Positions 35,237 to 37,603 of a stretch of DNA of 37,603 bases are shown here, piece by piece. Each line of letters starts with the position of its first letter. Positions within the stretch are counted from its first letter, which is position 1. Source of the stretch: Streptomyces mangrovisoli (lineage in GTDB: Bacteria; Actinomycetota; Actinomycetes; Streptomycetales; Streptomycetaceae); the NCBI RefSeq assembly GCF_000974985.2, contig NZ_LAVA02000126.1, positions 1-37,603 on the forward strand, in the 5' to 3' direction. Below the pieces are notes generated by a model. That model worked only from the letters and a program-made list of their open reading frames with translations. It did no database searches and was not told the DNA's origin. The position numbers and the translations under genes are program-made.

Positions 35237-35716
35237 GTGCCGTCGGTGATGGGGTTGCTGGAGGAGCGTGAACGTGCCGCTCGGCAGCGGGTGGAGGCCC
35301 TTCAGGCCGAGTTGCGGGAGGCGGAGGCTGTGTGGGAGCGGTTCGTGATCGCCCGTGAGACGGTGAGCGAGGTTATGGCGGAGCCCCGCCGGGGTGAGGA
35401 CGTGCCGCCGGTGGTGGTGGCCGACGAACGACAGGTGCAGGTCACGGCGGCGGTGCCCGGGTCGGTGGTGCCGCTCTGGCGGGAAGGGCTCGTTCCGGCG
35501 GTTCTTGCCCCCGACTACCGGCGGATCATGGACGTCCTGGCCGGCGGGCACTCGATGGACTGTCGGCAACTCGCCGCGTCGCTCGGGCTGGAGCCGGTCC
35601 CGGCGAAGGTGGAAGGGGTGCGGTCGAAAGCGAAGCGCCTGACCGCGCGGGGCTGGCTGGCGGAGGAACGCCCAGGGCTGTTCAGCGTGCCCGTCGCGCG
35701 AGTCGGCGGCTCATGA
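35237..35716 (+). CDS. IS-borne passenger protein, coiled coil plus winged helix
   Basis: This is a 159-residue protein. The GTG at 35237 has a perfect GGAGG 7 nt upstream; an ATG 12 bases later is an alternative. Residues 5-45 form a charged coiled coil (EERERAARQRVEALQ). A variable linker and SVVPLWREGL follow, then a winged-helix-like region: YRRIMDVL, CRQLAASLGLEP, KVEGVRSKAKRLTARGWLAEE. Proteins of this make are common beside Streptomyces IS elements and are left as hypothetical. DNA binding, perhaps to the IS ends or as transposition regulator, is inference. Its 3' end overlaps the transposase 3' end by 35 bp on opposite strands. Confidence 0.75.
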   Translation: MPSVMGLLEERERAARQRVEALQAELREAEAVWERFVIARETVSEVMAEPRRGEDVPPVVVADERQVQVTAAVPGSVVPLWREGLVPAVLAPDYRRIMDVLAGGHSMDCRQLAASLGLEPVPAKVEGVRSKAKRLTARGWLAEERPGLFSVPVARVGGS

Positions 35717-36563
35717 CCATGGTCATCGACCACCGGATCACCGCCTCCGAGGTGTCGGTGCGCGTCTCGTAGTCGCGGGCCAGCCGTCGTGAGTGCATCA
35801 GCCACGCGAACGTGCGCTCCACCAGCCACCTCTTCGGGAGCACGGTGAATCCGCTGGTGTCGTCGCTGCGTCTGACCACGGTCAGCGCGACGCTCAGGAC
35901 GTCGCGGGCGAAGTCGACCAGGCGCCCGGTGTAGCCTCCGTCGGCCCACACCCGCGTGACATGCCAGTTCCGTTCGTGCAGCCGGGCCAGCAGTGTCCGT
36001 CCCGCCTCCCGGTCGGTGACCGAGGCCGCGGTCACCATCACATGCAGCAGCAGTCCGAGAGTGTCCACCACGATGTGTCGCTTGCGGCCGTTGACCTTCT
36101 TCCCGCCGTCGAAACCCCTGGTCGCAGCCGGTACCGATGCGGCTGCCTTCACCGACTGCGCGTCGATGACGCCCGCCGTGGGCTCCGGGTCCCGGCCCGC
36201 GACCGTGCGGACCCGCTCGCGCAGCCGGTCGTGGAACTCTGCCGTCAGACCCTTGTCCCGCCAGCGTCGGAAGAAGGCGTAGACGCGGTCCCAGGCGGGG
36301 AAGTCCGCGGGCATCGCCCGCCAGGCGATACCGCCCGCGACCAGATAGCGCACCGCGTCGACCATCTGACGGTGGCAATAACTCTCCGGTTGCCCGCCGC
36401 GGCCCTCCAGCCAGCCGGGCACCGGCATCGCATCGCGTACGACCGCCCACTCCGCGTCGCTCATGTCGGACGGATACCTCGGCCGCCTGTGCGGATGATC
36501 CCCGGCATTCCCGAACCGGTGAGCGAGGCAATCACACGTCAGGGGAACCGAGTTGGACGCCAT
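35682..36563 (-). CDS. IS5-family DDE transposase
   Basis: This 293-residue transposase appears intact. The catalytic acids are D134 (GVIDAQSVK), D208 (VWADGGYTG) and E249 (WLVERTFAWL), and RGFDGGKKVNGRKRHI is the usual block between the first two. The N-terminal domain includes MSDAEWAVVRDAMP and GGIAWRAMPADFPAW. The ATG at 36563 is used; the MSDAEW methionine at residue 34 is a possible later start, as many relatives begin there. No frameshift or lesion is visible, so the element may still move. Confidence 0.9.
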   Translation of the reverse strand: MASNSVPLTCDCLAHRFGNAGDHPHRRPRYPSDMSDAEWAVVRDAMPVPGWLEGRGGQPESYCHRQMVDAVRYLVAGGIAWRAMPADFPAWDRVYAFFRRWRDKGLTAEFHDRLRERVRTVAGRDPEPTAGVIDAQSVKAAASVPAATRGFDGGKKVNGRKRHIVVDTLGLLLHVMVTAASVTDREAGRTLLARLHERNWHVTRVWADGGYTGRLVDFARDVLSVALTVVRRSDDTSGFTVLPKRWLVERTFAWLMHSRRLARDYETRTDTSEAVIRWSMTMVMSRRLARRAR

Positions 36564-36590
36564 GGGCGTCGGCACGGAAAACTGCAGCAC

Positions 36591-36648
36591 CAGGGGCCTC
36601 CTGTTGCTCGGCTGGATTCGACACCCACGAGCTGTGCAGGAGGCCCTG
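36591..36648 (-). repeat. Leader hairpin of the IS, upstream of the transposase
   Basis: CAGGGGCCTCCTG at 36591-36603 pairs with CAGGAGGCCCTG at 36637-36648 with a single bulged G. It lies between the right inverted repeat and the transposase start. A similar GC-rich stem with the same CTCCTG/CAGGAG core sits in the equivalent place in the IS remnant at 6223-6278. Confidence 0.6.
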
Positions 36649-36725
36649 CTTGCATGCACCGCCGGCCGCGAGATCACCCGACCGAGTCGACGACCTCGAA
36701 CTCACGCACACCAAGATCGATAGAG

Positions 36726-36738
36726 CAACGGCTTCTCA
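36726..36738 (-). repeat. Right inverted repeat and right target duplication of the IS
   Basis: The 10-bp right inverted repeat at 36726-36735 is followed by the second TCA at 36736-36738, where the STAND gene resumes. Confidence 0.8.
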
Positions 36739-36932
36739 GTCTGGCAAACCAGCACGCCTGCATGGCCCTCGAGCTGAGCAGCTCCGTCAGTCACGGACGC
36801 GGACAGGCAGAAGCTCACGACGAACTGGCAGCACTCGCCCAAGCCGACGGCGCGCACGACGATGCAACCCGTCATCGTCATGAGGCATCCGCGATACGTC
36901 GCCGTCTGGGCCTGCCGACGGACTCTGCATAA
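36739..36932 (+). pseudogene. 3' end of the interrupted NB-ARC/TPR STAND gene
   Basis: The remaining 64 codons read SLANQHACMALELSSS, then a final helical pair (AHDELAALAQADGAHDD...RHRHEASAIRRRLGLP), ending at TAA 36930-36932. The codon split by the insertion is AGT, made of AG from the duplicated TCA/G context plus T36740. Joined to 35123, it continues the same frame as the 5' part. The alanine-rich amphipathic helices match the TPR-like repeats upstream. It has no start of its own and is presumably untranslated now. Confidence 0.85.
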
Positions 36933-37053
36933 CGAACCCCTCCCGGGCTCCTGGACCGGACTCGCAGGAAACACCCGCCGCGCAACTGAGATCAACTCGC
37001 CACCCGGCAAAGACTCCGAAACCGTGAACGCCCGGGAGCTTGCACCCCGCCCT

Positions 37054-37123
37054 CCGACAACCGACAACCGACAACCCACAGGCGACAGCCCACAGGCGAC
37101 AGATGACAGACGACAGACGACGA
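37054..37123 (+). repeat. Ten tandem copies of a 7-bp unit (consensus NCGACAR)
   Basis: The units run without gaps: CCGACAA three times, then CCCACAG and GCGACAG alternating twice, ATGACAG, ACGACAG and ACGACGA. Units 4-7 also form a perfect 14-bp tandem duplication. The 7-bp phase is kept across 70 bp although single bases vary, so the array has aged or diverged after expansion. No gene overlaps it convincingly. Confidence 0.8.
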
Positions 37124-37569
37124 TCGACTCCAGGCTGCCGGTCATTCCTCCAGCGCGCACCCCACCGCGTCGACCTGCCCGGGACTGTGATCCCGCCGCC
37201 CCCAGTGCAGATGCGCACCAGGACGTCGCCTTCGACGATCACGGAGGGACCGATTCCACGGGCGGGCCGCCGAGCAGGACTGCCCGAGGCGAGTGCACCA
37301 CCGGACACGACCCGCACCACGGCAGCCGCCCCGCAGCGCATCAGGAGACAACCACGCAGACCAATCCCACCCCTGCTGCCCGATCTCCCCCAGACCCAGC
37401 AGGCGAGCAGCCCACAAGCACGGCACGGCCTGCACCGCGCAAGCCGCCGCCGGGCCCTGGCTCGACAGCGACGAAGGGGCTGAGTGCGTTGTGGCAAACC
37501 GGATCTTGTTCGAGCGGCAACGGGTGATCATCTGGACGGAGGTTCGGGTGCGGTCGCGGGCATGAGAGA

Positions 37570-37587
37570 ACGGGGGCCTTCCCCCGT
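37570..37587. terminator. Hairpin near the right end, possible terminator
   Basis: ACGGGGG at 37570-37576 and CCCCCGT at 37581-37587 form a perfect 7-bp stem with a CCTT loop. It may end a gene that lies beyond the window on the minus strand. Confidence 0.45.
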
Positions 37588-37603
37588 GAAGGTGGGCACG
37601 CGG

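Larger units (their letters stand above)
35124..36735. mobile_element. Complete IS5-family insertion sequence with passenger gene
   Basis: The terminal inverted repeats are GAAGCCGTTG at 35124-35133 and CAACGGCTTC at 36726-36735, a perfect 10 bp. TCA flanks both sides (35121-35123 and 36736-36738), a TNA target duplication as made by the IS1031 group of IS5. A 5-bp reading (CTCAG) with a 9-bp repeat is equally compatible, because the bases are ambiguous. The 1612-bp element carries a DDE transposase (minus) and a winged-helix-like gene (plus) that converge and overlap at their ends. Excision with one TCA restores the STAND gene frame. Confidence 0.88.
36933..37603. other. Right edge without a convincing gene
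   Basis: Open frames here are threonine/proline/arginine-rich and lack any domain. The stretch contains the 7-bp tandem repeat array at 37054-37123 and the hairpin at 37570-37587. No gene start or end could be supported. Confidence 0.5.

Noticed and set aside
36862..37527. Open frame of 221 codons at the right edge
   Set aside because: Its middle is just the 7-bp repeat translated and the rest is threonine/proline-rich; no family resemblance.

Overview
The window is high-GC DNA with frequent GTG starts, dense ATGA/GTGA gene overlaps and Streptomyces-type insertion sequences. It most resembles the accessory genome of a Streptomyces or a close actinomycete. It is a defence island of about 37 kb carrying two anti-phage systems and a third, broken, STAND-type gene, bordered by insertion-sequence debris. 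No rRNA, intact tRNA, CRISPR array or housekeeping operon is seen.

Layout. (1) 1-420: a strong inverted repeat and a tRNA-like T-arm remnant, no gene. (2) 421-4796, plus strand: a two-gene Hachiman-like system, hamA (DUF1837-type nuclease) and hamB (superfamily 2 helicase), overlapping by 16 nt. (3) 4909-6346: a 5'-truncated IS256-family transposase and a degraded IS5-family element. (4) 6404-24357, minus strand: eight genes in the order dpdE-F-G-H-I-J-K-D, almost all joined by 4-base stop/start overlaps. This is the restriction-like half of a Dpd (7-deazapurine DNA modification) system. (5) 24358-25439: about 1 kb without a clear gene, holding a good candidate promoter for the dpdE operon and a strong terminator for the operon upstream of it. 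(6) 25440-29826, minus strand: the modification half, dpdC-dpdB2-dpdA-dpdB1, with two DGQQR-motif dpdB paralogues on either side of the transglycosylase dpdA. (7) 29950-32418, plus strand, divergent: queC-queE-queD-folE2, a dedicated preQ0 supply from GTP. (8) 33029-36932: a membrane-anchored NB-ARC/TPR STAND gene split by a 1.6-kb IS5-family element (35124-36735). Removing the element together with one 3-bp target copy restores the reading frame exactly. (9) 36933-37603: no convincing gene, but a ten-unit 7-bp tandem repeat and a terminal hairpin.

How the genes work together. FolE2, QueD, QueE and QueC turn GTP into preQ0. DpdA, probably helped by one or both DpdB proteins, exchanges a guanine in DNA for preQ0. 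DpdC then converts dPreQ0 to the amide form (dADG). The DpdE/F/J helicases, the DpdH ATPase, the DpdK phospholipase-D-type nuclease and DpdG/I/D presumably act against DNA lacking the mark. The modification and restriction halves appear to be separate transcription units, which would let marking precede attack. Function names for the Dpd genes rest on recognisable domains plus the conserved gene set and order; the individual biochemical roles of DpdD, G, H, I and J are not established.
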